A stretch of 64,000 nt of DNA from UMGS1519 sp050951005 (GCA_050951005.1 JBMNIP010000004.1:1-64000); one strand, 5' to 3'. Counted from the first letter of the stretch, positions 25,279-35,232 are shown. Numbers and translations are program-made. The notes: generated from the letters alone by a model not told the origin.

Positions 25279-27102
25279 ATGTGCGGTATCGTAGGCTATA
25301 CGGGTGAGAAGAGCGCGAAGTCCGAGCTGTTCGAGAACCTGAAGAAGCTCGAGTACCGAGGGTACGATTCGGCCGGTATTGCCTTGCAGACCCCCGAGGG
25401 ACTGCAGGTGATCCGCCGCACCGGCAAGGTGGAGAACCTGGTCCAGGCCGCCCAGCATGCCGATGACCAGGCTACCTGCGGCATCGCCCATACCCGTTGG
25501 GCTACCCATGGCAGGCCCAGCGAAACGAACGCCCATCCCCAACGTTCATGTTCGGGAGATATCGCGGTGGTGCACAACGGCATCATCGAGAACTACCGGG
25601 AATTGCGGGAGCGCCTGATCCACGACGGCCATATCTTCCGCAGCGAGACGGATACCGAAGTGGTCGCCCACCTGATCGAGGAGGCCTACGACGGCGACCT
25701 GCTTACGGCGGTACGCCGTGCCACCCGCCAGCTGGTGGGTGCATGGGCGCTGCTGGTTACCTGCTCGCATGAGCCCGATGTCGTAGTCGCTACACGTAAG
25801 GACAACCCGCTCGTCGTCGCGCATGGTGCCGACGGCAGTTATGCCGCAAGCGATATCATCGCGGTGGCGCAGGCCAATCGCAACGTGGCGGTGCTCGAGG
25901 ATTACGAGTTCGCCTACATGACCCCTGACGAGGTTGCATACTGCGATATCAATGGGGATGCTATCGAGCCCAACTTCATGCAGGTGGGCTGGGAGCTCGA
26001 TGATATCAACAAGGGCGAATGGCCCGACTTCATGCTGAAGGAGATCTACGAGCAGCCGCGCGTTATCCGCGACACGCTGGCGGGTCGGATGGTCAACGGC
26101 TCGCTGAATATCGACGAATTGGAGCTGACGCCCGATGAGCTGTCATTCATCGACCGCGTCTACATCATTGCCTGCGGTACCAGTTACCACGCGGGCCTGA
26201 TTGCCAAGAACCTCATTGAGATGTGGGCCCGTATCCCCACAGACGTGGAAGTGGCCTCCGAGTTCCGTTACCGCCATCCGATAATCACGCCGTCAACGTT
26301 GGTGGTGGGCATCTCGCAATCGGGCGAGACGGCAGACACGTTGGCGGCAATCCGCGAAGCGCGCTTGGCGGGAGCCAAGGTCTTCGGGATCACCAACGTC
26401 ATCGGCAGCCCGGTGGCGCGCGAAAGCGATGGCGTCATCTATACGCAGGCGCACAAGGAAATCGCTGTGGCATCCACGAAAAGCTTCACCGGGCAGGTGG
26501 CAAGCCTGACGTTGTTGGCCATGGTCCTCGGCCAGAGCAAGGGGCGCCTGACCACTCCGCAGATCCGCATACTGTTCCGCGAGCTTGCCGATACCGCCGG
26601 CCAGGTGGAGGTCATCCTGTCCGACACCTCTGCCATTGAGGCGGCGGCCAAGGATATCCAGGATGCGTCGAGCGCATTCTACATCGGGCGCGGCATGGGT
26701 GCGGCGGTGTGCTACGAGGGAGCGTTGAAGCTGAAGGAGATCAGCTATATCCACGCCGAAGCGTACGCTGCCGGCGAGATGAAGCACGGTCCCATCGCGC
26801 TGTTGGAAAAGGACTTCCCCGTAATCGCAGTGGCCACCTCCAGCCCGATCTACGACAAGACCATCAGCAACATCGAAGAGAGCAAAGCGCGCGGGGCGAA
26901 GATCATCGCCGTCGCCACCGTCGGCGACACCGAGATCAGGAAATACGCCGACCATGTGCTCTATATTCCGAAGGTGCGCGATGCCTTCATGCCGATCACC
27001 GCGACGGTGGTGCTGCAGCTGTTGAGTCGTTATGTGGCCATCGGACGCGGATGCGATGTGGATCAGCCGCGTAACTTGGCGAAATCGGTGACCGTTGAAT
27101 AG
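25279..27102 (+). CDS. glmS: Glutamine--fructose-6-phosphate aminotransferase (isomerizing)
   Basis: Makes glucosamine-6-phosphate for peptidoglycan. About 607 residues. Cys2 of MCGIVGYTG is the glutaminase nucleophile, and RWATHGRPSE and NGIIENYREL follow. The isomerase half has two SIS domains (CGTSYHAG, SQSGETADT, HAEAYAAGEMKHGPIAL), ending in AKSVTVE, with the essential C-terminal KSVTVE intact. The start is fixed by Cys2, with GAGGAGG at 25269-25275; longer in-frame starts would bury the nucleophile. No glmS ribozyme precedes it. A -10-like TAAAAT lies at 25242-25247. acpS starts just after the stop. Confidence 0.97.
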   Translation: MCGIVGYTGEKSAKSELFENLKKLEYRGYDSAGIALQTPEGLQVIRRTGKVENLVQAAQHADDQATCGIAHTRWATHGRPSETNAHPQRSCSGDIAVVHNGIIENYRELRERLIHDGHIFRSETDTEVVAHLIEEAYDGDLLTAVRRATRQLVGAWALLVTCSHEPDVVVATRKDNPLVVAHGADGSYAASDIIAVAQANRNVAVLEDYEFAYMTPDEVAYCDINGDAIEPNFMQVGWELDDINKGEWPDFMLKEIYEQPRVIRDTLAGRMVNGSLNIDELELTPDELSFIDRVYIIACGTSYHAGLIAKNLIEMWARIPTDVEVASEFRYRHPIITPSTLVVGISQSGETADTLAAIREARLAGAKVFGITNVIGSPVARESDGVIYTQAHKEIAVASTKSFTGQVASLTLLAMVLGQSKGRLTTPQIRILFRELADTAGQVEVILSDTSAIEAAAKDIQDASSAFYIGRGMGAAVCYEGALKLKEISYIHAEAYAAGEMKHGPIALLEKDFPVIAVATSSPIYDKTISNIEESKARGAKIIAVATVGDTEIRKYADHVLYIPKVRDAFMPITATVVLQLLSRYVAIGRGCDVDQPRNLAKSVTVE

Positions 27103-27103
27103 C

Positions 27104-27628
27104 ATGCCGCAGACACAGGACCTGTCGGCCGACGAGGTGGGGCTGGGCATCGATATCGTCGATATCGACCGCATGCGCGCCATCCTTTCGCGCACGCCAT
27201 CGTTTGCACGACGGGTGTTTTCGGAAGAGGAGCGCGCCTATTGCGATGCGACGGCGAATCCCGAGGCGCATTATGCAACGCGCTTCGCGGCAAAGGAGGC
27301 GGTGCTGAAAGCGCTCGGCACCGGGTTCTCGCAGGGCATCCGTCCCCGCGATATCGAGGTCAAGCGCAATGCGAAGGGCCAGCCGCGCGTAGTGCTTTAC
27401 GGCGCGGCGAAACGGGCCGCCGAAGGGCAGGGGGTCTTGAGCCTGCCGGTTTCCCTGTCGTTTACCCATGCCGAAGCGGTGGCCTGCGCAATGGCGGTAA
27501 CCAAGGCATCGGCACTTGCCATGGCCAAGCGCAAAGATCCGATGGATGAGCTGGCCAAGCAATTCAAGGAGATGCGCGGGCTTCTGGACGAACTTCCGAC
27601 GAAAGGCGTGAAGGAACATGGCGAATAG
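27104..27628 (+). CDS. acpS: Holo-[acyl-carrier-protein] synthase
   Basis: Transfers 4'-phosphopantetheine from CoA to ACP. About 174 residues. Seen: LGIDIVDIDRM (Mg-binding Asp), FARRVFSEEERAYC, YATRFAAKEAVLKAL and LSLSFTHAEAVACAMA. The C terminus carries about 45 extra residues, a charged helix not found in short AcpS proteins. ATG 27104 begins one base after the glmS stop and has no clear ribosome site, so it probably depends on coupling; a TTG at 27095 overlapping that stop is possible. The last 11 bases overlap nnrD. Confidence 0.9.
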   Translation: MPQTQDLSADEVGLGIDIVDIDRMRAILSRTPSFARRVFSEEERAYCDATANPEAHYATRFAAKEAVLKALGTGFSQGIRPRDIEVKRNAKGQPRVVLYGAAKRAAEGQGVLSLPVSLSFTHAEAVACAMAVTKASALAMAKRKDPMDELAKQFKEMRGLLDELPTKGVKEHGE

Positions 27629-28490
27629 CAAATCCCTCAATCTGGCGGAGCTGCTCCCCATTCCGGACAGCAATGCGAACAAATACACGCGCGGGAAGTT
27701 GACGCTGGTTGTAGGCGGTTCATCCTATCCGGGCGCTGCGTATCTGGCTACCCGTGCCGCCCAACGGATGGGTGCCGGCTACTGCGAGGTGTTCACCGCC
27801 CAGCAGAATGTGGCGAAGATCCAGACCTCTGCTCCGTCTTCGGTTGTGCGCTGTTGGGACCTGCTGGACCAGATGGGCGTGAATCCCAGCAACGACCATC
27901 ATCCGACGGCTTGCGTGGTCGGGAGCGGCTTCGACCCCGATGACGCCGAGGCCCGCGCGCAGCTGACGTATGTGCTGAAAAACGTCAAGGCCCCGGTGCT
28001 CGTGGATGGAGGCGCCATCCGCATGCTGGCAACGGAGGGTTTGCGCGAGACGGTGGTCGAGCGTGCTGAAGGGGGGCTCGAGACCGTCATCACCCCGCAT
28101 ACCGGCGAGGCAATCGCCCTTGCGGCGGCTCTGCCGAGCAATATCGACAAGACCCCGAACCTGGCCACCTGCCTTGCCGATGCTTTCCGGGCAACCATCG
28201 TGTTGAAGGGCCCGGATACCGAGATAATCTCGGGGGAGAACCACTACACCATGACCGAGGGCACGCCGGCGCTTGCGAAGGCGGGAACCGGCGACGTGCT
28301 GGCCGGCATCATCGGCTCGCTGTTGGCCCAGCGGCTCGACGCCTTCTCGGCGGCGGTGCTCGGGACGACGCTCCATGCCCGGGCAGGCGTGCGGGCGGAA
28401 AAGGAGCTCGGTGTCATATCGGTGCTTCCCGAAGACGTGGTCGAGGCGTTGCCGGGAACCATCAAAGCGACGGAGAAGGCAGGCAAATAG
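27618..28490 (+). CDS. nnrD: ADP-dependent NAD(P)H-hydrate dehydratase
   Basis: 290 residues, ribokinase-like carbohydrate-kinase fold. Repairs damaged NADH and NADPH hydrates. Motifs: VVGGSSYPGAAYLA near residue 32, GSGFDPDD, VDGGAIRML, TPHTGEA and the anion-hole/catalytic TEGTPALAKAGTGDVLAGIIG. The NnrE epimerase domain, often fused, is absent. Overlaps acpS by 11 bases; the acpS-nnr pairing is common in bacteria. Ribosome site GTGAAGGAAC. Confidence 0.93.
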   Translation: MANSKSLNLAELLPIPDSNANKYTRGKLTLVVGGSSYPGAAYLATRAAQRMGAGYCEVFTAQQNVAKIQTSAPSSVVRCWDLLDQMGVNPSNDHHPTACVVGSGFDPDDAEARAQLTYVLKNVKAPVLVDGGAIRMLATEGLRETVVERAEGGLETVITPHTGEAIALAAALPSNIDKTPNLATCLADAFRATIVLKGPDTEIISGENHYTMTEGTPALAKAGTGDVLAGIIGSLLAQRLDAFSAAVLGTTLHARAGVRAEKELGVISVLPEDVVEALPGTIKATEKAGK

Positions 28491-28505
28491 GTCAGGTTGT
28501 CGTCA

Positions 28506-28535
28506 GTGCCTTTCGGTGTGAACGCCGAAAGGCAC
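28506..28535 (+). terminator. Perfect 11-bp hairpin after nnrD, no U-tract
   Basis: GTGCCTTTCGG (28506-28516) pairs perfectly with CCGAAAGGCAC (28525-28535), loop of eight. It is followed by CCCCGG and not T, so it could be a 3'-end stabiliser or a pause hairpin as well as a terminator. Confidence 0.4.
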
Positions 28536-28574
28536 CCCGGCGTCCGCCCGTCGCACTCAAGGCGGACTACCAGT

Positions 28575-28606
28575 GCACGCACGCTGCCGTCGGGCGGGGT
28601 GCGTGC
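28575..28606 (+). repeat. Inverted repeat upstream of ligA
   Basis: GCACGCAC (28575-28582) and GTGCGTGC (28599-28606) with a 16-base gap, then GGGAATTTTACGG and the ligA ribosome site. It may be a leader hairpin affecting ligA. Confidence 0.4.
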
Positions 28607-28634
28607 GGGAATTTTACGGAGAAGGGATTGCAGC

Positions 28635-30770
28635 ATGGCGGATACGGAACCATTGCGCAGCGGCATGGAGACTTTGTTGGACACCGATCAGCTGGTCGCA
28701 TCGGTGTCCGACCCGGCGGCGCGTGTGGAAGAGCTGCGACGCGAGATCGAGCATAACTCCTATCTCTATTATGCCGAAGATGCGCCCGCGGTATCCGATG
28801 CGGTCTACGATTCGATGATGCGCGAGCTGCGCGCGTTGGAAGCGGCACATCCCGAGCTTGTCGATCCGACTTCGCCCACCCAACGTATCGGCGGCTATGT
28901 CGGCGAGCAGTTCGCTCCCATCCGCCATGCACAGCGTATGTACTCCTTGGACGATGCCATGGGACTCGAAGAGCTCGACATCTGGATGGATCGGACGTTC
29001 GAGGCGCTGGGGCGCACGGTCCCGCTGTGCTGCGAGTTGAAGATCGACGGCAGCGGCATCGCGCTGACCTACGAGGACGGGCGCCTGGTGCGAGCCGCGA
29101 CGCGTGGCGACGGCACCACGGGCGAGGACGTTACGCCCAACATCCGCACCATCCGCGATGTGCCGCTGCGGCTGCGCGAAGGGGCACTCGACGACCTGGC
29201 CGTGCGCGATGCGGCCATCGAGCTGCGCGGGGAGGTCTACATGCCCAAGGGCAGCTTCGAGGCGCTGAACCAGGCGGCAGAACAGGAAGGCAAGCAGCCG
29301 TTCGCCAACCCGCGCAACGCGGCTGCGGGCAGCTTGCGCCAGAAGGATTTCCGCATCACGGGCGAGCGCGACCTGTCCACCTTCATCTATGCGACGGCGG
29401 CGAACAGCCAGTTCAACCTGCCGGGACAGTTCGAACTGCTGCAGTGGATGCGCAGGGCGGGCTTCCATGTGAATCCCGATGTGAAGCTGTGCAAGAATGC
29501 CGAGGAGGTGCGGGCGTTCTGCCGTGCCGCGCTGGACCGTCGCGGGGAGCTGCCCTACGAGATCGACGGCGTGGTCGTGAAGGTGAACGAGTTTGCGCTT
29601 CAGGATGCCATGGGATTCACCGCCCGTGCGCCACGCTGGGCAATCGCCTACAAGTTCCCGCCCGAGGAGAAGACCACCTTGCTGCGTGATATCACGGTGC
29701 AAGTTGGGCGTACCGGTGCCTTGACGCCGGTTGCCGAGCTGGTGCCGGTGACCGTGGCCGGTTCGGTGGTGGCGCGCGCCACGCTCCACAATGAGGACGA
29801 GGTGCACCGCAAGGATGTACGGGTGGGCGATACCGTCATCGTGCGCAAGGCGGGTGACGTGATTCCCGAGGTGGTCGGGCCGGTGCTGAGCCTGCGCCCG
29901 GCAGATGCGCAGGAGTGGAAGATGCCGACGGCCTGCCCGGTCTGCGGCAGCCCGGTCGTGCGCGAGGAGGGCGAAGCGGTCGTGCGCTGCCTGTCCATCG
30001 ACTGCCCTGCACAGGCAGTGGAGCGCCTGGTGCATTGGTGCAGCCGCGATGCCATGGATATCGACGGCATGGGCGACAACATCATCGCACGCCTGGCAGA
30101 AACGGGGGTCGTCACCGACGTTGCCGATTTCTACCATCTTTCCGAGTACGACTTATCCACCCTCGACATGGGTCGCGTGAACAAGGACGGCGAGGCCATC
30201 CATCTGGGTCCGACGATGGCGAAGAAGCTCCTGGCGAATATCGAGGCCAGCAAGCAAGCCGATTTCTCGCGCGTGCTCTTCGGCCTGGGAGTCCGGCATG
30301 TGGGGAAGAAGACCGCCGAGAACCTGGCAGCCGCCTTCCCCAGCATGGATGCGCTGCGCCAGGCGGAGGTCGAGCAGCTGGCGGCCGTCGACGGCGTGGG
30401 CACAATCATCGCCGAGAGCCTGTACGCTTTCCTGCGTACCCCTCAGAACATCCAGGTCATAGAGCGCTTGAAGGACCACGGGGTGCAGATGCAGGCAGCT
30501 GAGCCCCAGCCGGTCGGCGAACAGCCGCTTGCAGGTTTGACGTTCGTACTCACCGGATCGCTGGTGAAAAGCGGCATGACGCGGACCGAGGCGGGCGATG
30601 CCTTGAAGGCCCTTGGGGCAAAAGTCACCAGCAGCGTGTCGAAGAAGACGAGCTACGTCATTGCCGGCGAGGCGGCTGGCAGCAAGCGCACCAAGGCGGA
30701 AAGCCTTGGGGTTCCAGTGCTCTCCGAAGACGATTTCCTGCGCATCCTGGACACCGGATCTGTTGAATAG
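28635..30770 (+). CDS. ligA: NAD-dependent DNA ligase
   Basis: Seals nicks in replication and repair with NAD+. About 711 residues. Domain Ia with HNSYLYYAED; adenylation domain with CELKIDGSG (Lys adenylated), TRGDGTTGEDV and GRTGALTPVAEL; OB fold; four-Cys zinc finger CPVC...CLSIDCPAQ near residue 435; HhH repeats; a C-terminal BRCT domain (LAGLTFVLTGSL to the end). All are in order and the length is typical. ATG 28635 has GGAGAAGGG eight bases before; in-frame extension upstream is non-conserved. Confidence 0.97.
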   Translation: MADTEPLRSGMETLLDTDQLVASVSDPAARVEELRREIEHNSYLYYAEDAPAVSDAVYDSMMRELRALEAAHPELVDPTSPTQRIGGYVGEQFAPIRHAQRMYSLDDAMGLEELDIWMDRTFEALGRTVPLCCELKIDGSGIALTYEDGRLVRAATRGDGTTGEDVTPNIRTIRDVPLRLREGALDDLAVRDAAIELRGEVYMPKGSFEALNQAAEQEGKQPFANPRNAAAGSLRQKDFRITGERDLSTFIYATAANSQFNLPGQFELLQWMRRAGFHVNPDVKLCKNAEEVRAFCRAALDRRGELPYEIDGVVVKVNEFALQDAMGFTARAPRWAIAYKFPPEEKTTLLRDITVQVGRTGALTPVAELVPVTVAGSVVARATLHNEDEVHRKDVRVGDTVIVRKAGDVIPEVVGPVLSLRPADAQEWKMPTACPVCGSPVVREEGEAVVRCLSIDCPAQAVERLVHWCSRDAMDIDGMGDNIIARLAETGVVTDVADFYHLSEYDLSTLDMGRVNKDGEAIHLGPTMAKKLLANIEASKQADFSRVLFGLGVRHVGKKTAENLAAAFPSMDALRQAEVEQLAAVDGVGTIIAESLYAFLRTPQNIQVIERLKDHGVQMQAAEPQPVGEQPLAGLTFVLTGSLVKSGMTRTEAGDALKALGAKVTSSVSKKTSYVIAGEAAGSKRTKAESLGVPVLSEDDFLRILDTGSVE

Positions 30771-30891
30771 CCTGACTGCGTAGGGCGACGATATCCCTTT
30801 TCACGGTCAGTGCGTGGAATCATACCGCAAACGGAATGCCGATCGGCTTCGCCACAATATTCGCCGTTATGAGGATAATCGTCCGTTAACG

Positions 30892-30897
30892 TATAAT
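30892..30897 (+). promoter_or_regulatory. -10 box of the ABC transporter operon
   Basis: Perfect TATAAT 70 bases before the ATPase ATG, preceded by the 8-base palindrome CGTTAACG (30884-30891). The -35 is poor, as in an activated promoter. Confidence 0.5.
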
Positions 30898-30966
30898 GGA
30901 ACCAATCAACGGAGCATGGTGGGAAGCGGTTTTCCTTCCCGTCTGCGCGGCGAAGGGCGGTCGTCC

Positions 30967-31668
30967 ATGGCATACGTTGAATTCCGCAATGTACGGAAAG
31001 TCTATTCGATGGGCGATATCCAGGTGGTAGCCGTCGATGGGATGACATTCGATATCGAGCAAGGCGAGCTTGCCGTCGTCGTCGGCCCGTCTGGGTCAGG
31101 TAAGACCACGCTTCTCAATATGCTCGGCGGCATGGATTCATGCACGGCAGGGGAAATCCGTTTGGACGGTCGCGCGGTGAGTGCCCTCTCCGCCAAAGAG
31201 CTTACCTACTACCGGCGTTACGATATCGGTTTCGTATTCCAGTTCTACAACCTGGTTCCCAGCCTGACCGCGCTTGAGAATGTGGAACTTGCCGCGCAGA
31301 TCTGCAAGGACCCGCTTCCTGCAGGCAAGGTTCTGGAGCAGGTAGGGCTCGAGCACCGGATGGACAACTTCCCCGCTCAGCTTTCGGGTGGAGAACAGCA
31401 GCGTGTGGCCATTGCCCGTGCCTTGGCTAAGAATCCGCGGCTCCTGCTGTGCGACGAGCCCACCGGTGCGCTCGACTACCAGACGGGCAAGTCGATTCTG
31501 AAACTGCTGCAGGATACCTGCCGAAAAAGCGGATGCACCGTGGTCCTTATCACCCATAATGCGGCATTCACCGCCATCGCCGATCGCGTCATCCATATTC
31601 GGGAGGGGCGAGTCAGCAGCGTGGATCTCAACGAGCATCCGGCTTCGGCCGAAACGCTTGAATGGTAG
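30967..31668 (+). CDS. ABC transporter ATP-binding protein (MacB/LolD-like)
   Basis: About 233 residues, a complete ABC ATPase: Walker A GPSGSGKTTL (residues 39-48), Q-loop VFQFYNL, signature LSGGEQQRVAIARAL, Walker B LLLCDEPTGALD, H-loop ITHN. Sequence style matches ATPases that pair with FtsX-type permeases, which power export or signalling from outside the cell and not solute import. ATG 30967 follows CGAAGGGCGG. The permease gene starts six bases after its stop. Confidence 0.94.
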   Translation: MAYVEFRNVRKVYSMGDIQVVAVDGMTFDIEQGELAVVVGPSGSGKTTLLNMLGGMDSCTAGEIRLDGRAVSALSAKELTYYRRYDIGFVFQFYNLVPSLTALENVELAAQICKDPLPAGKVLEQVGLEHRMDNFPAQLSGGEQQRVAIARALAKNPRLLLCDEPTGALDYQTGKSILKLLQDTCRKSGCTVVLITHNAAFTAIADRVIHIREGRVSSVDLNEHPASAETLEW

Positions 31669-31674
31669 GCCGCA

Positions 31675-34600
31675 ATGGCTCGCGCATTCACAAAGGATAT
31701 CCTGCGCACGATGCGCTCATCGATGGGCCGCTTTGTGGCCATCCTTGTGATTGTCGCCCTCGGTGTGGGGTTCTACGCGGGTCTGCGAATGACGGCACCT
31801 TATCTGCAGCAGGCAGCCGATTCCTACTACGATCAAACAGCCCTGTCCGATTTCTGGGTCACCGACTCGCTGGGTCTCGACGATGAGGCGATAAGCCAGC
31901 TGCGCAACGTCGATGGCGTCAGCGGCGTCATGCCCGAATACCAGGCCGACGCTCTGGCTGATGTCGGTACGTCGCAATATTCGGTGCGCGTTCACGGTAT
32001 CGATATGGAGCAGGTGAGGGCCGCCTCCGATGCAGACGGGACGCAACAGGACTCGGATGACGAGAACTACCTGAACCGACCCGTGCTCGTATCGGGGACC
32101 TGGCCGGAGAACGCCGGCGAATGCGTGATCAGCGCCAAGGCCGCTGACGAGGGCGTCCAGATCGGCGACACGATCAAGCTGTCGAAAACTGCCGACGGGA
32201 ACAAGCTCTCCGACACCTTCCAGACCACAACGTTCAAAGTAACGGGATTCGTGCGTTCCTCATATTACGTGAGCGAGAACACGTTGGGGTCTACCATGCT
32301 CGGCGATGGGAGTTTGGATGATTTCATCCTGGTTGACGAGAGCGCCTTTGACGATGATCTGCCGTATTCGGGTGCCTATGTAAGCGCAACCGGCGCACGC
32401 GACCTGCTTTCGGGGAGCAATGCCTACGATGAATTGATTGCGCAAGAAGACGCCACGCTGCAGGGTGCAGGGGCACAGATTGCCGCAGGCCGAACCGACC
32501 GGGTGAAAGGCGATGCGCAGGAAGAACTCGACGAGGCTAAGGCGAAGTACCGTTCAAGCAAGAAGCAGGCTGCCGATAAGTTCGCCGAAGCCGAAGAGAA
32601 GCTTGCGTCCGCAAAGGACAAGCTTGATAGTGCGAAACGACAGCTTGCGAATGGCCAACAGAAGCTCGACAAGAATGCAGAGAAGCTTGCGAAGAACAAG
32701 AAGAAGCTTGCGAAAGCGCGCGCCTCCTATCGGAAATCATTGGCAAAGTACCGGAAGCAACGTTCATCCGCCATGAAGAAACTCGATCGTGCGCAGGCAA
32801 AGCTTGATAAGAAGAGCGCGCAGGTGAAGAAGGCGAAAAAACAGCTTGCGACCTTGAAGTCGCAGCTTGCGAAACTGAATGCGGCACTCGGGCGCACTTC
32901 GCTTTCCCAACTTCAATCCCAGAAGTCCCAGCTTTCCGCTGGCATCGACGAGCTTGATGCCGCCATCGCGCAAATGCAGGCGGCCGTCGATGCCGGAGCT
33001 GCCGATGAGGATTTGAAGGGACAGCTTTCGACTCAGAAGAAGAAGCGTGCAGAGCTTGCGAAGAAGATGAAGCAGGTCGAGAAAGCTATCACCTCCTATA
33101 AAGAGGCGGACAAGCAACGCACCCGACTCGAATCCGCCATCAGGCAGATGACGCCTCAGGTCTCCAAGGCGCAATCTCAGATCAAGACGGCGCAATCAAC
33201 GCTCACGGCACAGCGCAACAAGGCCATACGCAAGTTCGATAGTGCCAAGAAGAAGCTCGAATCGGCATCGACCACGCTCAAACAGAGCGAGGCAAAGCTT
33301 GCCAAAGGGGAATCCGCGCTCTCTGCTGCGCGGAAGAAGCTTGCTAAAAGCCGGGCATCCTACCAATCGGGCATGAAATCATATCGGAAGAGCCTTGCTG
33401 CCTATCATGCTCAGAAGCAGAAGGCGGAAAAGCGCCTGGCTAAGGCGAAAAAGCACCTGGACAAGGCCCAGGAGAAAATCGATGATATTGAAACGGCGGA
33501 TTGGTACGTGCTCGACCGCACGAAAATCGCCGGCGTCGAGTGCTTTGCGAACGATATCGACAGCGTTGACCGCATTGCCCAGGTGTTCCCGCTGATCTTC
33601 TTCTTGGTCGCTGCCCTGGTTGCGCTTACCACCATCACCCGCATGGTGGAAGAGGATCGCGTGCTGATTGGGACCTACAAGGCCCTCGGATATTCCAACG
33701 GGGCCATCATGTCGAAATACGTCTGGTATGCGCTGCTGGCAAGCGGCATCGGCTCGGTGCTGGGCATCGCGGTGCTTGCTAATTTCCTGCCCGCGTTCAT
33801 CCTGTCGGCTTACTCGGTTGAGTACGAGGTCCCGGCAACGCCCGTGTCCTTGGATCCGGGTATCGTGGCATTGTCGGCCGGACTCGGCATCGGCATCACG
33901 CTCCTTGCCGCGGTTGCATCGGTCGCAACCTCGCTGCGTGAAAAGCCTGCGGCGCTTATGCTCCCGCGCGCCCCGAAAGCGGGCAAACGGATTCTGCTTG
34001 AGCGGATTAAACCGCTTTGGAGCCGCCTTGGCTTCTCCTGGAAGGTTACCTGGCGAAATATCTTCCGTTACAAGCAGCGCTTCTTCATGGCCATTATCGG
34101 CGTTGCCGGCTGTACGGCGCTGATGCTGACGGGCTTCGGGCTGCACGATTCCATCAACGACCTGGTTGATAAGCAGTATGGCGAAGGCGGGGTGCAATCC
34201 TACAACCTGAAGGTGCAGCTGGAAGATACGGTGAGCGCCGGCCAACGCCAGCAGGTGGAATCCCTGCTCGAAGACGATAGCAGGGTAAGCGGGTATACGG
34301 CGGTGGACGATCAGAATAAATATGTGTCTGCCAAGCCGTCGAGCGGCGCGTCCCAGACAAGCGACGACCTGGACACCAAGCGTGTGGAGATGGTGGTGCC
34401 GAAGGACATATCGGAGTTTGCATCGTACATGCAGCTACGGACCCGTGTGGGGCAAACCCCGCTTACGCTCGATGATACGGGTGCGATAATCAGTGAGAAG
34501 CTGGCCGAGGAATTGGGCGTCTCCGTGGGCGATAAGGTGCTGCTGTTCGATCAAAGCACCACTGGCGATGCGGAAGGTACGGGCCGGGAGGTAACGGTCG

Positions 34601-35226
34601 CCGGAATAACCGAAGACTACACGACCGAGCATGTGTACCTGACCCCGGCTTGCTACAAGCAGGTGACGGGGCAGGAGCCTTCGTTCGACACCTATCTTTG
34701 CAAGACAAGCGGAGGCCAGCAAGAGCGTACCGACTTGGAGGATGATCTTTCCCAAACCGAAGGGGTCAGTACGGTCAGCGACAGCTCTTCAACCATCGAC
34801 TACTACCGTTCATCGCTTTCAAGTGTCAGGGCGGTGGTGGCTCTGCTGATCGTTGCGGCGGCGCTGCTGGCATTCGTAGTCATCTACAACCTCACGAATA
34901 TCAACATCGAGGAGCGAATCCGCGAGATTGCAACCTTGAAGGTGCTGGGATTCAACTCGCGTGAAGAAAATGCCTACATCTTCCGCGAGGTCATCATCCT
35001 ATCCGTGGTCGGTGCACTGGTAGGGCTGCTGTTGGGTGCGTGGATGGAGCAGTATGTGGTGCTTGCGGCCGAGTCGAGCCAAGTGATGTTCGGCAGGGAT
35101 ATCCATGCGACAAGTTTCCTGTTCTCGTTCTTGCTGACGCTGGTGTTCACCGTAGTAATCATGCTGTTCATGCGCGGCAAGCTGGCGAAGGTCTCCATGG
35201 TAGACAGCCTGAAGTCCGTGGATTGA
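31675..35226 (+). CDS. FtsX-family ABC permease with a long extracellular coiled coil
   Basis: 1,183 residues. TM1 near residues 17-40. An extracellular domain follows, with an extremely Lys/Ala/Leu-rich coiled coil from about 277 to 615. Then three membrane segments of an FtsX core (about 636-760), a further membrane segment near 805, a second extracellular domain, and three C-terminal segments (about 1053-1175). It thus has two FtsX cores. Such permeases work with the adjacent ATPase in lipoprotein or peptide handling, or cell-wall sensing; the substrate is unknown. The coiled coil uses many CTT and GCG codons (repeated AAGCTTGCG), unlike neighbouring genes. Ribosome site weak, so coupled to the ATPase. 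Confidence 0.9.
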   Translation: MARAFTKDILRTMRSSMGRFVAILVIVALGVGFYAGLRMTAPYLQQAADSYYDQTALSDFWVTDSLGLDDEAISQLRNVDGVSGVMPEYQADALADVGTSQYSVRVHGIDMEQVRAASDADGTQQDSDDENYLNRPVLVSGTWPENAGECVISAKAADEGVQIGDTIKLSKTADGNKLSDTFQTTTFKVTGFVRSSYYVSENTLGSTMLGDGSLDDFILVDESAFDDDLPYSGAYVSATGARDLLSGSNAYDELIAQEDATLQGAGAQIAAGRTDRVKGDAQEELDEAKAKYRSSKKQAADKFAEAEEKLASAKDKLDSAKRQLANGQQKLDKNAEKLAKNKKKLAKARASYRKSLAKYRKQRSSAMKKLDRAQAKLDKKSAQVKKAKKQLATLKSQLAKLNAALGRTSLSQLQSQKSQLSAGIDELDAAIAQMQAAVDAGAADEDLKGQLSTQKKKRAELAKKMKQVEKAITSYKEADKQRTRLESAIRQMTPQVSKAQSQIKTAQSTLTAQRNKAIRKFDSAKKKLESASTTLKQSEAKLAKGESALSAARKKLAKSRASYQSGMKSYRKSLAAYHAQKQKAEKRLAKAKKHLDKAQEKIDDIETADWYVLDRTKIAGVECFANDIDSVDRIAQVFPLIFFLVAALVALTTITRMVEEDRVLIGTYKALGYSNGAIMSKYVWYALLASGIGSVLGIAVLANFLPAFILSAYSVEYEVPATPVSLDPGIVALSAGLGIGITLLAAVASVATSLREKPAALMLPRAPKAGKRILLERIKPLWSRLGFSWKVTWRNIFRYKQRFFMAIIGVAGCTALMLTGFGLHDSINDLVDKQYGEGGVQSYNLKVQLEDTVSAGQRQQVESLLEDDSRVSGYTAVDDQNKYVSAKPSSGASQTSDDLDTKRVEMVVPKDISEFASYMQLRTRVGQTPLTLDDTGAIISEKLAEELGVSVGDKVLLFDQSTTGDAEGTGREVTVAGITEDYTTEHVYLTPACYKQVTGQEPSFDTYLCKTSGGQQERTDLEDDLSQTEGVSTVSDSSSTIDYYRSSLSSVRAVVALLIVAAALLAFVVIYNLTNINIEERIREIATLKVLGFNSREENAYIFREVIILSVVGALVGLLLGAWMEQYVVLAAESSQVMFGRDIHATSFLFSFLLTLVFTVVIMLFMRGKLAKVSMVDSLKSVD

Positions 35227-35232
35227 TGACGG

